Shown: positions 1-12,659, counted from the first letter of the stretch. The stretch is DNA of 64,000 bases from Talpa occidentalis (GCF_014898055.3 NW_023601104.1:81017106-81081105), one strand, 5' to 3'. Notes: generated from the sequence alone by a model not told the origin. Program-made: numbers and translations.

Positions 1-168
1 GGAGATTGGCTGAAATACTCTGCAGAGAGGAGCAGCAGGCAAGACAGGAGAGGTCTGCTGTGCCATGTGGGTAGTTCCCTGGCCAGCCAGGGATCGAACC
101 AGTGCTGCAGAAGCTGCAAACAGCTTCACAGAGCTGCACTCAACCTGCTGCGCCACCAGGGAGGCCCC
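1..168 (-). repeat. tRNA-headed SINE, cut by window edge
   Basis: Reverse-strand copy of the window's abundant SINE. The head (reading inward from 168) has the gggcctccctggtggc start and B-box GGTTCGATCCC. It belongs to the older subfamily, with the gccagggagctacccacatgg-like linker. Its tail lies before position 1. Confidence 0.9.
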
Positions 169-249
169 TTTTGGTATATTAATTGATTATTAGCTGTCAC
201 CCCTGCCAGAATATACCCTATAATTACAAGGACTTTTGTATTACTTTCC

Positions 250-315
250 CACTATTATATCACCAGAGCCCAGAACAGTGCTTAGCATTAAGTAGATGCT
301 CAATACATATGTGAA
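250..315 (+). repeat. MIR/L2 3'-end fragment
   Basis: The cagaacagtgcttagca and agtagatgctcaatacat motifs are typical of ancient MIR/L2 3' ends. Confidence 0.5.
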
Positions 316-321
316 AAAAAT

Positions 322-1790
322 GAGTGAACATCTCAGGGGAGAAATACAGCCATGTAGAAAACAGAGAAAGTCTTCTGACTCTCCAAAATTCTAAGTCTCC
401 GGGCACTAGGAAGGACAGGGTATGGACAAAGTGCTCAGGGGAAACTTGAAAGAGAGAAGGATTCCTCCCAGTAGGCAGACTAGGAAAATATTTGAGAGGG
501 TTGCAGAAAAGTGATGAAAGCAGAGTTTGGTGAGTTCTGGAAAGTGAAATCTACACCTTGCTCAGGGACAGAGCCCCAGGGAAGCCTCAAGACTACTGAA
601 GGGGTTGCCGGCACTATCTGCACACAGAGGACCCCAAACAGCATCTCAGAGGTACAAGTATCAAGAGGGAGAAGAGCAGTAGAGGGGCATAGGGCCAAAG
701 ATGGCTGTGTGGACAAAATAGGGAGGTCTCAGTGGCAACCTTTGTACCCAGACACCTCCTCTCTATACCTGGCAGTGTGTGGTCAACCCCCCACCCCACA
801 ACCTTCACACAACCTTCAGAAAGTGGAGTGCTCCCTAGAAACAGCATCGATTGTCCCACTCTCCCCTTGGGATAAAGGTGGAGATCATAACAAAATTGAA
901 TTATGCAAAAATAAAATTATATTTTCTGCATGCCAAAGTTCTCACCTGTCTCATTTTATATTATGTCAAAACAATCACTAATATTTAAAGAAAAGGAATG
1001 AATTTTAAAGACATTTTTGTCATGTGCCAGGCAAAGTCCAACTTTGTCCCCAGAAGTCTGGAACAGAGATTCTGTGTCCTCTGCTGACCTGTGTGCACTT
1101 CAGTCTCGTAACTAGAGAAGCTTCAGGCTGCTGCACAAGGCTGAGTAATTGCCATGGCAACCAAAGGCTCATCACCTCAGCGTTATTCCAAACTGCTTTA
1201 TCAAGAGTGAGTTGCACACAATTTCAGCAGATGGAAAATGGGAAATTCCTATTCTCTCTTTCTCTTCCTTTCTCGTGTTTTGATGTTAGAATCCTACACA
1301 TGGTCTATCCCTTCTCCCAAATTTATTCTGGATGTCTTTTTATTTCTTCCTCTGATTTGCCATCTGACCCTGGATTTTTGTGCTTGATGAGGCAAGGGGC
1401 TGGATTAGATTTAGCACAAGGCAGTTCCTTTGGGGTCACTCCTCCCCCCGTGTTGCCTGATGCCAAGGCTGGCAAAATGACAGTGTGTCCCTGCAGAAGC
1501 CACTCTGGGCCAAGGAAGACTGTGACCCTGTCACTCAGTTGTCTGGAGGGAACCATGGCTGAGACAAGAATGTTGTCATGTCAGGCTGTTTCTGGCCTTG
1601 GAGTTGTGTTAATGAATAAATGATGACTTACTGGCCACCATGAACTCATCTTCATGGTTTTTTTCCCTCTCTGGTCAATCATTTAAAGCAGAAGACAATA
1701 AACATGAAGTCATGTGGGATACGGTTCAGGGATGGGTTCTTTGGTTGCTATGGTGACTACTCAGTTATGAGTCAAGGTCCCTTCTAAAAA
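322..1790. other. Intergenic, nothing recognised
   Basis: Mixed-composition unique sequence. The open frames here (for example 511-981) show no domain, codon bias or splice context. No feature is supported. Confidence 0.6.
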
Positions 1791-1792
1791 CA

Positions 1793-1920
1793 GTTCTCCC
1801 ACCTTAGGGAGCCTAAGAATCAACTCCAGAGCATGTCTAGCATGTCTATTCCTGGATCCCTTCCCCAGGATCTGATTCAACAGGGATGGGATAGGGCCTA
1901 GGACTTTGTGTTTTTAACAA
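1793..1920 (+). repeat. MER5A-like DNA transposon fragment
   Basis: Matches the remembered MER5 pattern: a cagaatcacc-like start, then atctgattcaacagggatgg and gcctaggactttgtgttttt (reading through the variant tgattcagtaggtctgg region). Confidence 0.55.
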
Positions 1921-2259
1921 ATATCTTTGACGGATGTCCCTTCCTCCGGGTCCATGTGCTCACTGCAGACAAAAAATACAGGTCTCACTTCTCCACTAAT
2001 TGTACCCTGCATACAGTAGCTCTATTCCTCCCAGGAGGCTTTTCTCACTCTCATGTGGACAGCAATGTAAAACGGCCCCTGGCTGGTGGGCTTCTTCTTC
2101 GAGTCAGCGCTCTTTATCAAAATACCAAAAAAAGAAGGTGAGGGGAAGGTTCGTTTTTCTCCAGCTCTGCAGGCACCCGCATGCATCTGCATGCACCCCA
2201 GGCTTTTCCAATTTTCAAAAGGGAATTTCAGTCGCTCTTTTATTAGAATACCTTCCTAT

Positions 2260-2950
2260 TGTTACAGGAACCCAGCTGCCTCTGTGGCGGGAGCAGGCAG
2301 CACCCGTGGTGTTCTTTCACCCTGCTGCTCCACCACAAGTCAGTTGTGGTAGTTTCTTCTCAGAGCCCTTTTATGCAACTGCATATTTCCTAGATCATGG
2401 AATGGGCCAATCAGGTGCAAGCTATGAGCTGATTGGTGCTAAATGGTCCAATCAGCCACAGGATTAAAATATGACCCAATCAGACTTGTGGGTGTGGCAC
2501 CCTGAAAGAGGATATAAGCCAGGGTCAGTGAGAGCTAAGGAACAGAGGGTTCCAGTCTCAAGAAAGAAAACAGCCAATTCCAGCCTTTGAAGAAAGAGAA
2601 AGATAGTTCCAGCCTCTGAAGAAAGAAGAGGAAGACTCTGTTCCTGGCCTCCAAAGAAAGAAGACAAGAAGAACCCAACAGCCAGCCTCAAGGAGGGAAG
2701 ACAAGCCGAAGACCTCTGTCACAGACTGGGCCTCCAGTCCTATCTCTGACGTTGCATGAAAGGAGCACCAAAGGCCCTGGGCCTAGTGTCTCAAAGCGCT
2801 GTTTGTTATTGGTATAGCCCAACAACTCACAAAGGGTTTTTAACACTTGGTGTCTCTGACACCACTTCTGGGGTACCAGTAGTGACCATCACTACTGGCC
2901 AGTGCTATCCAGCACTCCCGGTGACCATTGGCAGCAACCACTGACACTAT
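2260..2950 (+). repeat. Probable ERV LTR remnant
   Basis: A TGTTACAGGAACCC start, three ccaatcag CCAAT boxes (about 2409-2485), a TATA-like gatataagcc at 2510-2519, then a purine-rich region of imperfect repeats built on ttccagcct...gaagaaaga (2545-2700). The layout is that of a class I LTR (U3 CCAAT/TATA then R-U5). The 3' boundary and target duplication could not be fixed, and no internal viral genes are seen. It could be a solo LTR. Confidence 0.45.
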
Positions 2951-3464
2951 CTGGGTGAGATAGCCACTTGTGGCTACTGTAAGTTTTTGTTTCCCCTGTT
3001 TGTAAAAGAAGCAGCATGGTTCCTGGAGCCTGAGGTCTCTTGCAGTTGTGCCTGTGGGTGAGAACCCACCTGTCCTCTTATCAGGCACTGTCCTTTGTTG
3101 AGCTCTAGGCCACAGGTTCCTATGGGTATTGTATTGCTATAGCCCTTCATTTTGGTTTTTGGCTTTTTGGCCTCTTGGGGCTTGTTGGTGGCTCTCTTCT
3201 CTCAGAGCCTAGGCAGGTGGATAGCTCACTCCGGCCTTTCCTGGTATCCCATGCTCCTCCTGCCCTACCTACCACCCAGTTCACTATCATGGAAGAGCAG
3301 CATTCTACCCAACACAATATACCTTTGCTCCCAAAACAACTTTAAAATCCTCTTTCAAGAAGGGTTGACCCCAGTAAAGGTGATGGGATGTGACAGATTT
3401 CGTTCAGAGAACTAAACCATCTCACCCCATGAACATCATCTCTTGTACCGTATCGACATCATCC

Positions 3465-3790
3465 AATTGAATATTGTTCTCCAAATATTTATGTTTAGAA
3501 AATAGGGCCTTCACAGATGTCATTAGTTAAGGTGAGGTCATATTATATTAGTGTGGATCCTAAGTCCAATGACCAGTTAGTTTCCTTATAAGAAGAGAAG
3601 ACACATACAGACCTATGTGCGTGGGAAGGAGGTCAGATACAGCGAAGGGAAGACTTGTTTGCAGAAACAAGTCAAGGAAACAAGTCAAGGGTTGCTGGCC
3701 ATCTAGGAAGAGCTCTTAGAAAGGGCATAACCCTGCCAGTACCTTGATTTTGTACTTTTAGCTTACAGCACATAAAAGTCCCCAAATAAA
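3465..3790 (+). repeat. Degenerate MaLR/MLT1-like LTR
   Basis: An attgttctccaaatattta start, gttaaggtgaggtcatatta and ccttataagaagagaagac motifs in the order expected of MaLR LTRs, and a ccttgattttgtacttttagc segment near the end. Confidence 0.5.
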
Positions 3791-6689
3791 ATTATATTAT
3801 GGTAAGACAACATTGGTTTGGATTTTTTACTGTGCGGTCAAAGGTCAACCAAAGCTTGGGGCTTTATGAGGGGAGAGGGAAAAGAAGGAAAGAGGAGACA
3901 GAACACACACACACGCTGGCTCAATAGTCAAGCACCGAGCAATTGTGTGGGGAATATAACCAAAATGAAAATGCATACATTGTGCAAAAATGAAAAATGA
4001 TGTAAGAATTATATAAAATAAAATATTTTAAAAAATTAAAAAATAAAAACACAGGTCCTATGGGGAAAAATTTATTTTCTAAAAGATTTCTTTAATTTAA
4101 ATTTTTGGTCTTATATCAGGTATTTTTTGGAATAATAATTCCTTTGAAATTGATAAATAATAAAATAATCTTTAGGGGCTGTGAAAAAAAAAAAGTCAAG
4201 CACCGATCAAGATGTCTGACATGTACACATCCATTATTTTAATTAATACTCAAATCAAAGTCCTGTGAAACAGTATATCAGTTAGTATGCTTTCCTAGTC
4301 TGTCCAATTTAATAAAGAAAGGCAGCAAGGTAGATATGTTGGATAATAAAGTAGATAGAGATACGTATACTAGAGTCATAAAAATCTAATATCTTTCATG
4401 CAAAATGTACATTTTTATGTCCAGGGAACATATACAAAATGCAAGGTAAGTCACCCTGAGATTTATAAGCAGATGCTATAATTCTCAAAAAAAAAGACTG
4501 AGCAAAGAAATTGATAATCACATAGATAAATCTAAATATACATTAGCAATGAAAATAACACATGACTATTTTAAGAGAAACAAGGTAAAATTGAAGTACA
4601 AGTTAACATGTAAGACTCCTGAGTTTCAGGAAAGGGTGGAAATATTAAGTTAAATAGAGACTTAAGTTGACTATGCCTCTTCATCTTGAGAACAGCTACC
4701 AAAAAGACAGGAGAGAGTACAACTTCCAAATCACTAGAGAGAAACTTAAAAGAATATTTCCCAACCCTTTCCAGGGCAACAATGCCCCCCGCCATATGAC
4801 ATAAACCGCACTGATTGTGCCCAGTCAATGAATTTCATGCTCCTGGTCCCATTAACTGTGGTGGGTGGGTTAGGGGCAGGGGCATGTTTAAATAATATCT
4901 GTGGCTTGGAGATTCTTTCAAAAGATATTGTGGGCTCTTTTGTTGCCATAAAAATACATCTATTCCCCTTAGTCAATTGATGTAATTCATATGAGTCCCA
5001 GGACTATAAAAGATAGTCTCTGTATTAAAAGCAAATGGAAGTGTTTTTATCTCCCAAATTGTATCTACATAGGAACTTTCAGCATCTCCAAGTCAACTTG
5101 CAATCAAAAAAATAGAAGAAAAAAAGAACATGATCCTCTCCACCACATACACACCTACACAGGGACACACACACACACACACGGATGCACAAAGGGAACA
5201 CCCCACAGAATGCCAAAGGTGCAATCTGTGTGGCACCATGTGGGCAGAAATGGATATGTGAGCAGAGCCAGCACAGAAAGTGTCTCCAAACACTTATTCA
5301 TCCTCCCACCACTTTCCAAAAACATTGTGTTGCACTTACAGCTTTGAAAATGTAATTAACACTTTTACTCATGGGAGAGTAGGTCCCGAGAATTTTAACA
5401 GGACATACTAGAAACGGATTCACATCTCAATGAGCAATGGTTTACAGAGGATAAACCAAGTATAGCCATTATTTTCTCACCTTCTAGAAACCTGGAGACC
5501 AACATGGATTTAGACCAACCTTTCTTTGAATCCCAATGTCACTGTTGTGTATCTTTCCATCCAATTGGAAAATTAAGCCTGACCAAGTACAACTTAAGCA
5601 GCACCATGGTAAAAGCCCGGAAAGCACTTTGAATAGACAGGACCTAAAACTTCCTGGCTTTCTGGAATGAGAACTTCACCAGCTGCTCTCTTGGCTTTAG
5701 GGTTGGCAAGGGAGGTGTCCTGCCAGGGTAAATGTCTTCAGGCACTCACTGAGAGATGCCCTGGAGTGCCTCTCACCCCCAAATATTTCCTGCATAGGTC
5801 TGCCATGATGCCTGAAACCCCATGTGAACACACAAGTATTCTACTTGGAAGGGAGAAGCTGTCCACAAGCATCTGGCATCCTCTTGAGAGAGAAGACACT
5901 GAACTGGCAAAATTCAGTGAAGGAGACTCGGAGCTCAGCATAGGAGACATTGCTAATCAGGGTATGGCCAGACCTGAGCACAGAGAACCCAGAAAGGAGA
6001 CCGGTGAGTCTCCCCAGAAGGGGAGGTGAAGAGAGGAAGGCACTTAACAAGGCAAGCGGTACCCTCCTAATTTGCCTTCCCAGAACTAAGGAGACAGGAT
6101 AGAAGGTGGGCACAGTAGGGAAAGCACAGGCTGAAATACAGAACTTGTCCTAAGACAGGACTTAATAAAGATGTAAGGAATATATTAGTTTTATGTTAAA
6201 ACAAATATTTGTTTTCTATTGCAAGATCCTCCTATTTTAAAGAGAAAAAAACCAGGAGGCCCCATTTCAAAGGGGATGCATAGCATGGACCTCTTGGACA
6301 GCGACCAGAACTCAGATTTCCTCAGTTCAGTCTTCTTAACTATTTCACTTTACACCTGTAAAAGCTGCTGGCTGATGCGTTTCAAGGCTAGGAAACTAAA
6401 TAGCCCTGTTCTGAGAAATCAGTAGCAAGAAGAGTTCGGGACTAAGAACATATGTTCTTTTCAAAGCTCTTAAGAAAAAAAAAAAAATCTGGTTGAAAAG
6501 GGAGTATAAAGCCAAACTGAAAAGCCACTGAAAGTTAAGGCCAGCGGGCAAGGAATGCAACTCAGCCTCTGGCTAACTCAGTACAATGTACCCAAGACTA
6601 GCTCAATGCTATTTGAGGTGCCCGTGGGTCCAATCTGGTTTCCCTTGTTTGGAAAGTTTAAACATTTAGCTTCGCGTTTCAGTTTGTCT
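3791..6689. other. Intergenic, mostly unique AT-rich DNA
   Basis: Contains only short runs, including an (AC)n at 5165-5182 and poly(A) near 6473-6487. I see no supported gene or clear repeat family. Confidence 0.5.
5165..5182 (+). repeat. (AC)n microsatellite
   Basis: Nine uninterrupted AC units. Confidence 0.85.
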
Positions 6690-6905
6690 CTATGTCATTA
6701 ACTGGCTGCGTGGTGAGGGGTGGACGTAGTGGGGGAATAGAAGACCTGTATTTAAGTCCCCAATCTGTTTCTTTACAGCTGTGTGAGCGAGGGTGGATCA
6801 TTTAATCTCTCTGAATTTTGTTGTTCTCATCTGTAAGGTGGAGATACTTACTCAGCCCCATGGGTTTGCTGAGAGGCCCAGCCAAGAAGATGAAAGCACT
6901 TTGTG
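6690..6905 (+). repeat. MIR SINE
   Basis: Contains the gctgtgtgagcgagggtgga, tcatttaatctctctgaatt and ctgtaaggtggagatactta series of the MIR core and 3' region. Confidence 0.7.
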
Positions 6906-7189
6906 ACTGTAGAATTCATGGAAAGATCAGGAGTCTCTGTGATAGGAGACAGCTCAAAGCCTGTGAACCATTTGTCCTCTGTCACATCTCCACGGTTTTT
7001 AAATTTGTCGGCAGCTGCCACCTCATTTTCTTCTTTTGCTAGTATATCTGTTCTTGACTAAAAGAAATGCCACCGAGAGGCTGATTCCCAGCTATGCCTT
7101 CTGCTCTCCAGGTAACCTGGGGCGAGTTCTGGAATCATTCCAAGGGCATCACCAGGAAGAACAATGAATCATGATAGTTAACTGGTACA

Positions 7190-7308
7190 GGGTCTCCCCT
7201 GGTGGTGCAGAGGTTGAGCACTGGGCTACGAGGCTGCCCGCAGCCTCTGCAGTGCCAGTTCCATCCCCGGCCACCGGCGAGGGTCCCACAAAAAAAAAAA
7301 AAAAAAAA
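7190..7308 (+). repeat. Head-only copy of the tRNA-headed SINE, perfect TSD
   Basis: About 95 nt of tRNA-like head (ggtctcccctggtggtgcag start, B-box relic cagttccatccccgg, linker gcgagggtcccac) followed directly by about 20 A. The LTR-like body of full-length copies is absent. A perfect 14-bp target duplication (agttaactggtaca) flanks it at 7176-7189 and 7309-7322, so this is a complete retroposition event and not a later deletion. Confidence 0.93.
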
Positions 7309-7322
7309 AGTTAACTGGTACA

Positions 7323-8985
7323 TTTGAAAGGTTACAAGGAGTAGCCACATAATACACTATAATTATTTGTCAATATGATGTTCTCTCTTCCCACATCTGT
7401 TCACAAGTATTTCATGAGGGTCTCAAAGTGTTGTCTGGATTGTTCAATTTAAAGTCCTCCCTCACATTGAAGCATCCACGAGGGGAGGAGGAGGGAAGGA
7501 AGAAAAATGGACTCTGGGTGATTTGGTGGTGGGTGCACTATGGTGGAAATATCTGATGGGGGTCTACAAATATTATCTCAATTAAAAATTAATCAATTAA
7601 TTTTTAATATATTTTTAAAAAGATTTATTTTTATTTACTTAAGCATATAAGAACTGGAGTGTAGGCCAGAAGTGTGGAGGATGAGAGGATTCACCAGAGA
7701 CAGAGTGGGGAACAGAACAGGCAGACTGACGAAATACACTGCTGAGGGGAGCAGCGGGTGAGACAGGAGAGGTCTACTGCGCCATGTGGGTATCTCCCTG
7801 GCCAGGGATCGGACTCATGCTGCAGTGGCTGCCAATAGCTTGATAGCGCTGAGACTCTCAATTTCTGTGCCACTAGGGAGGCCCAATTAATTTTTTAAAA
7901 TAAAAAGACTCAACCTAGCTGTCAAGTTAGAACTGTCTCAGGAGGCTGGGACATCCTTTATTCCTATTGTATTGATAGGGGGATTCTTTCATAGATACAG
8001 GGCTGTTTAGGTTATTTAATTCACCTTGAAGAAGCTTTGATAATTGGTGTCTTTTCAGGAATTTTGAGGAGAAAGTACTCTCATAAATCAGCTAGCAAAG
8101 TGGTTCTCAAACTTCAGAGCACAACAGAATCACCACAACCTTCCCCTCGACATTCATTCTCGTGTTGTAGCAAATATTATAATGGAGGAAACTGCAGCCT
8201 GTTTCTCTTTCCCTCAAATTCCTATTTCATGAAATACAAAATTACCATACAACTAGAAGCCCTGCATTTGTAAAAAGGCAGCAATCTTGTTAAGAAATCT
8301 ATTTGTTGCAAATCGATTTGTTGCTAATGAAGCACCATCTGTGACATTTTGTGTTCTTTGCATGAGCTATGACTATCTAGGCACATTTCTGTGCTTTTTA
8401 GCACAGATGGGGAAGAGATAAGGGTGTCACCAAGCAGAAGTGCATGTCAACTATCTGATCAGCAGCCTCTGCTGTGCTGTTTAGCAAATGTCCCTTACGA
8501 TCTCTAATATAAATATATTCACTTTCACACTGTTCATAGAAACCTTGATTTAAAATCTATATTCGATGTTTCATTCTCTGACTGATTTGAAACTTGACCG
8601 CTAGATTGAGTCTTGCAAAATACTTGCTTCCTCTTCAACCCTCAGGTAAAATGTAAACTCCTTCACTTGGGATTCAAAATCTTCTATGTTCCCGTCTTTC
8701 CGAGCTTCCAATCTTAGCTCTTAGGACCCAGGCACTAGCGTTGCTACTGCTCAACCCCACCCAGCTCAGGTCACAAACATGTCACCCACTAGCCATGCCT
8801 GGAAAGTCTGACATGGCCAATCCTCTCCTCGGGTTGTCCAAATCTTCCTGGTCTTTCAAGGCAAGACACTTCACCCAGTGATTTCTCCCACTTTCAATGT
8901 GTGTTCTTCAAAACATGTTTCCAGGACTCCTAAAATCTCATAGAACTTACAGTGTCTATTAAAATAGCAGGCACTTCAGTTAACT
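7323..8985. other. Intergenic, apart from the SINE at 7617-7884
   Basis: Includes a short MER5-like piece (tggttctcaaacttcagagc, about 8101-8135). Otherwise no recognised feature. Confidence 0.5.
7617..7884 (-). repeat. tRNA-headed SINE, older subfamily
   Basis: Full-length reverse copy, tail (aaagatttatttttattt) first, head ending in gaggccc. Flanked by AT-rich near-repeats (aattaatttttt) that look like a decayed target duplication. Confidence 0.9.
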
Positions 8986-9361
8986 ATGATATTGGTTATT
9001 TTTTTAACAGTATAATCTACCTACAGTAAAATTGACCTTTTGTAAGGGTGTCAAGTTCTATGAGTTTTTTTAAAGCAAACATTATCACTGAGATATAACT
9101 GACATTTAATAAGCTGTAAATTTGTGATGACTGACATATGCATGCAGTGATGAGACTGTTACCACCATTAAGATAATGAATATACCAGTCACCCCCAAAG
9201 TGTCTTCATAGATCTTTGTAAACCCTTCCTTCCTGCTTCATTTTCTACCTCCCCCCACCGCGCGCCCACCCCACTCCTGTTCCTGTATAACCAATGATCT
9301 GCTTTCTGTCAACGTAGATTAACTTGCATTTTCTAGGATTTTATATAAATGGAGTAATACA

Positions 9362-9643
9362 GGGGGCCTCCCTGGTGGCACAAGGGGTTGAGTCTCAGTA
9401 CTATGATGCTATCAGCAGCCACAGCAGCACAAGTTCCAAGTTCAATCCCTGGTCGGGGAGCTGACTCACATGGCGCAGCAGAACTCTCCTGACTCACCTG
9501 CTGCTCTCCTCAGTAGTGTATTTCAGTAGATCCACCTGTTCTGCTCCCCACTCTGTCTCTGGTGAATTCTCTCACTCCCTGCATCTCTGGCCTGTTCCCC
9601 AGTTCTTGTATGCATAAATGAATAAATCTTTTTTTTTAAAGAT

Positions 9644-9690
<47 letters not shown>

Positions 9691-9977
9691 TGCAAGCACT
9701 GGGTACAGTCAGAAGCACGGGAGGGTGAGAGAATTCACCAGAGCCAGAGCGGGGAGCAGAGCAGGCAGAAGGACCGAAGTACACTGCTGAGGGGAGCAGC
9801 GGGCGGCAGGAGAGGTCTGTGCGCCATGTGGGACCCTCCTCCAGTGGCCGGGGAGCAGCCGGGGATCGAACTGGTGCTGCAAAGGCTGCGGGCAGCTTCG
9901 CAACACAGCGCTCAATCGCTGCGCCACCGGGGAGGCCCAATGAATAAATCTTAAAAAAAATAAAAATAAAAAATAAA
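9362..9977 (+). repeat. Older-subfamily SINE split by a younger SINE
   Basis: Head and body at 9362-9630, then the end of the tail at 9953-9977. Its own 17-bp target duplication is ataaatgga(g/a)taataca at 9345-9361 and 9978-9994, one mismatch. The body shows older-subfamily markers: cagtagatccacctgttctg, catctctggcctgttcccca and a tail with gtatgcataaat. Confidence 0.93.
9631..9938 (-). repeat. Younger-subfamily SINE nested in the older copy
   Basis: Reverse-strand full-length copy with a perfect 14-bp target duplication (aatgaataaatctt) at 9617-9630 and 9939-9952, taken from the older SINE's tail. The tail includes a long (TTTA)n. Younger markers are aagcactgggtacagtcag (reverse of the tail), cagaaggaccgaagtacact and the ccggggagcagccgggg linker. 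Confidence 0.95.
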
Positions 9978-10073
9978 ATAAATGGAATAATACAATCGTG
10001 TGCTTCTTTTTGTTTGACTTCTACTCAGGGAACTAATCTGTTCTTTATCCGTGCTGTGTGTATAGCAATAGTT

Positions 10074-10107
10074 CATGCCCTTGGGTTGCTCATGCCCTTG
10101 GGTTGCT
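10074..10107 (+). repeat. 17-bp perfect tandem duplication in L1
   Basis: catgcccttgggttgct occurs twice in direct succession. Confidence 0.9.
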
Positions 10108-10968
10108 GACTAGTATTCCATGCGCAGTTATCCATGCACTTGCTGATGGACAGTTGTGTTGGTTCCAGTTTGTGGTTATTACAAATAAAGTTACTATAAA
10201 CATTCATGTCCACGTCTTCTCTTGAATGTACACTTTCATTTCTCTCTTGTAAATGCCAAGAAATTGGAATGACTGCATCCTTTGGGAGGAATACGTTTAA
10301 CTTTTTAAGAAGCTGTCAAACTGTTTTCCCATCTGGTTGTGCCAATTTACATCCCCACCACCTGTAATAGTTCCAGTTGCTCCACGTGCTAACCGACACT
10401 GGTTTGGTCTAGCTTTTCAATTTTAGTCATTCTAATTTGATTTCAATTTGCATTTCCTTAATGAGGAGTTATGCTAAACATAACTTTTCATGTGCTTTTT
10501 TGCCATCCATATATCTTCTTCAGTGAAGTGTCTATCGGAATTTTTCCTTTATTTTAATTGTGTTATTTTCTTAGTATTGAGCTTTGAGAGTTCTTTGCAT
10601 ATTCTGGATACTCTGGATGCAAGTCTTTTATTAGCTATAGGATTTGCAAATATTTTCCTCAGCCTATGACTTGTCTTCTACTCTCTTAACAATGTCTTCG
10701 AAGTGCAAATTTTTAATTTTCAAAAAGTCCTATTATCAACTTTTTTTTTCTTTCTTGGCATGTGCTTTTGGTGCTGTATCTGTGAAACCTTTATATAATC
10801 CAAATTCATAAAGATCTTCTCTTATGTTTCTTCCAAACATTTTCTACATATAGGTTATACTTTTAGACTTATCATCCATTTCAATTTTTTATATAGTTTG
10901 AAGTATAATCAAAGTTCTTTTTGACATCAATTTCCTCATACTGAAGCTATATTTTCACCATTTAATTA

Positions 10969-10989
10969 TGACTGTACCCGTGCTTGTAC

Positions 10990-11021
<32 letters not shown>

Positions 11022-11050
11022 CTTTAAAAAAATAAAATAAAATAAATAAT
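10969..11050 (+). repeat. SINE 3'-tail fragment
   Basis: tgactgtacccgtgcttgta followed by (AAAT)n, the last part of the younger SINE, without head or body. It was inserted in the L1. Confidence 0.75.
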
Positions 11051-11913
11051 TTTCCATATGCCTGTGGCTGTCTTTCTCTATATTCTATCCCATTGATCTA
11101 AACCACATCAGTTTAGATACTAAAATCACACTGTATTTATTATGGTAGCTTTAAAATAAGCACTGAAATTAGGTAGCATTATTCCCAAATTTGTTCTTTT
11201 TCAATAGTTTTAACACTTCTTGGTTCTTTGCAATTCCATATTAATTTTAGAAGCAGCCTGTCAATTTCTGCCAAAAAAAAAAATTCTGGGATTTTGATTG
11301 GGAATATGTCTAATCTATACATCAGTTAGGGAAGAAATAGTATCTTAGCAATATTGAGTCTAACAACTCAAAAACATAATGTCTGTCTCCATTTATTTAG
11401 GGTTTCTTTAATTTCTGTTGGCAATATTTTGTGGAAGTCTTGAATATATTTTATCAAATTTATCCCCAAAGTACATATCATGTTTTTGATGCCATTATAA
11501 GTGAAATTGCCTTGTAATTTCAGTTCCAACTGTTAAGTGCAAATATTTGGAAATACAAGTGACTTTGTATATTGTTATTTCTATCCTGCTATGTTGAGAA
11601 ACTCACTTTTTAACCCCAGTAGTTTTTTGCAGATTACATAGGGTTTTCGATATAGATATAATCATTTCATCTGTTAATAAATATTGCTTTACTTCTTCCT
11701 TTCCCATCTGAATGCCCTTTATTGAGTGTTCTTGCTTTGTCACACTAGTTAGAAAATCCAACACAATGTGAATAGGAGTGTGGAAAGCTGGCAAGTTTGC
11801 TTTGTTCATGATGATTGGAAAAAGCATAAGCTGTATTATTAGTCTTTCATCGTTGAGTATGATGTTAACTACGGGCTTTTTATAGGTGTTGTTATCAAAT
11901 TGAAGAGTGCTTT

Positions 11914-12185
11914 ATTTTTTTTAAAGATTTATTTATTTATTTATACAAGAACCGGGGTACAGTCCAGATGCACGGGAGGGTGAGAGGATTCACCAGAGAC
12001 AGAGTGGGGAGCAGAACAGGCAGCCTGACAAAATATACTCCTGAGGGAAGTAGTGGGCAAGACAGGAGAGGTCTACCGCACCATGTGGGACCCTCACCAG
12101 CTGGCCAGGATCAAACTGGGGCTGCAGAGGCTGCAAACAGCTTCACAGCACGGCGCTCAACAGCCTGCGCCACCAGAGGAGGCCC
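11914..12185 (-). repeat. tRNA-headed SINE in L1
   Basis: Reverse-strand copy with tail aaagatttatttatttattt and head end gcgccaccagaggaggccc. It interrupts the L1 ORF2 region. Confidence 0.9.
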
Positions 12186-12659
12186 TGCTTTCTTTTTTAA
12201 ATAAAAAATAAGGGTTTGTCAAATGTTTTTTCCTGGTCTATTGAAATGACCATATATTTTGTTTGTTTGTTAATATGAATTATATTGACTGACTTGAATA
12301 TTTCAACTAGCTTGCCTTCCTAATACAGCTCAGTGCTATAAGTTTTTCCCTAAATATTACTTAAACAGATTCCCACAATTTTTTTTGTTGTTGTTTTCAT
12401 TTTCATTCAGAACAAAATCATTTCTCATTTCCCACTCAATTCTTTTTTTGAATCTGTATTTTTTTTTAAAGCTTTATTTAGTTTCCAGATATTTGGGGGC
12501 ATTTTCAGGTATCTTTCTGTTATTGATTTCTAATTTAATTCTAATTTGGTCATAGAGCATACTTCACATGACAAATCTTTTTAAATTTGTTGATTTTGAC
12601 TTGATGGCTCAGATTCAGTCAAATTTGATCAACGTCTGCCATGCACTTTTAAGTTGTTT

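Noticed and set aside
511..981. 156-codon open frame
   Set aside because: Low-complexity composition, no recognisable domain and no conserved context; expected by chance.
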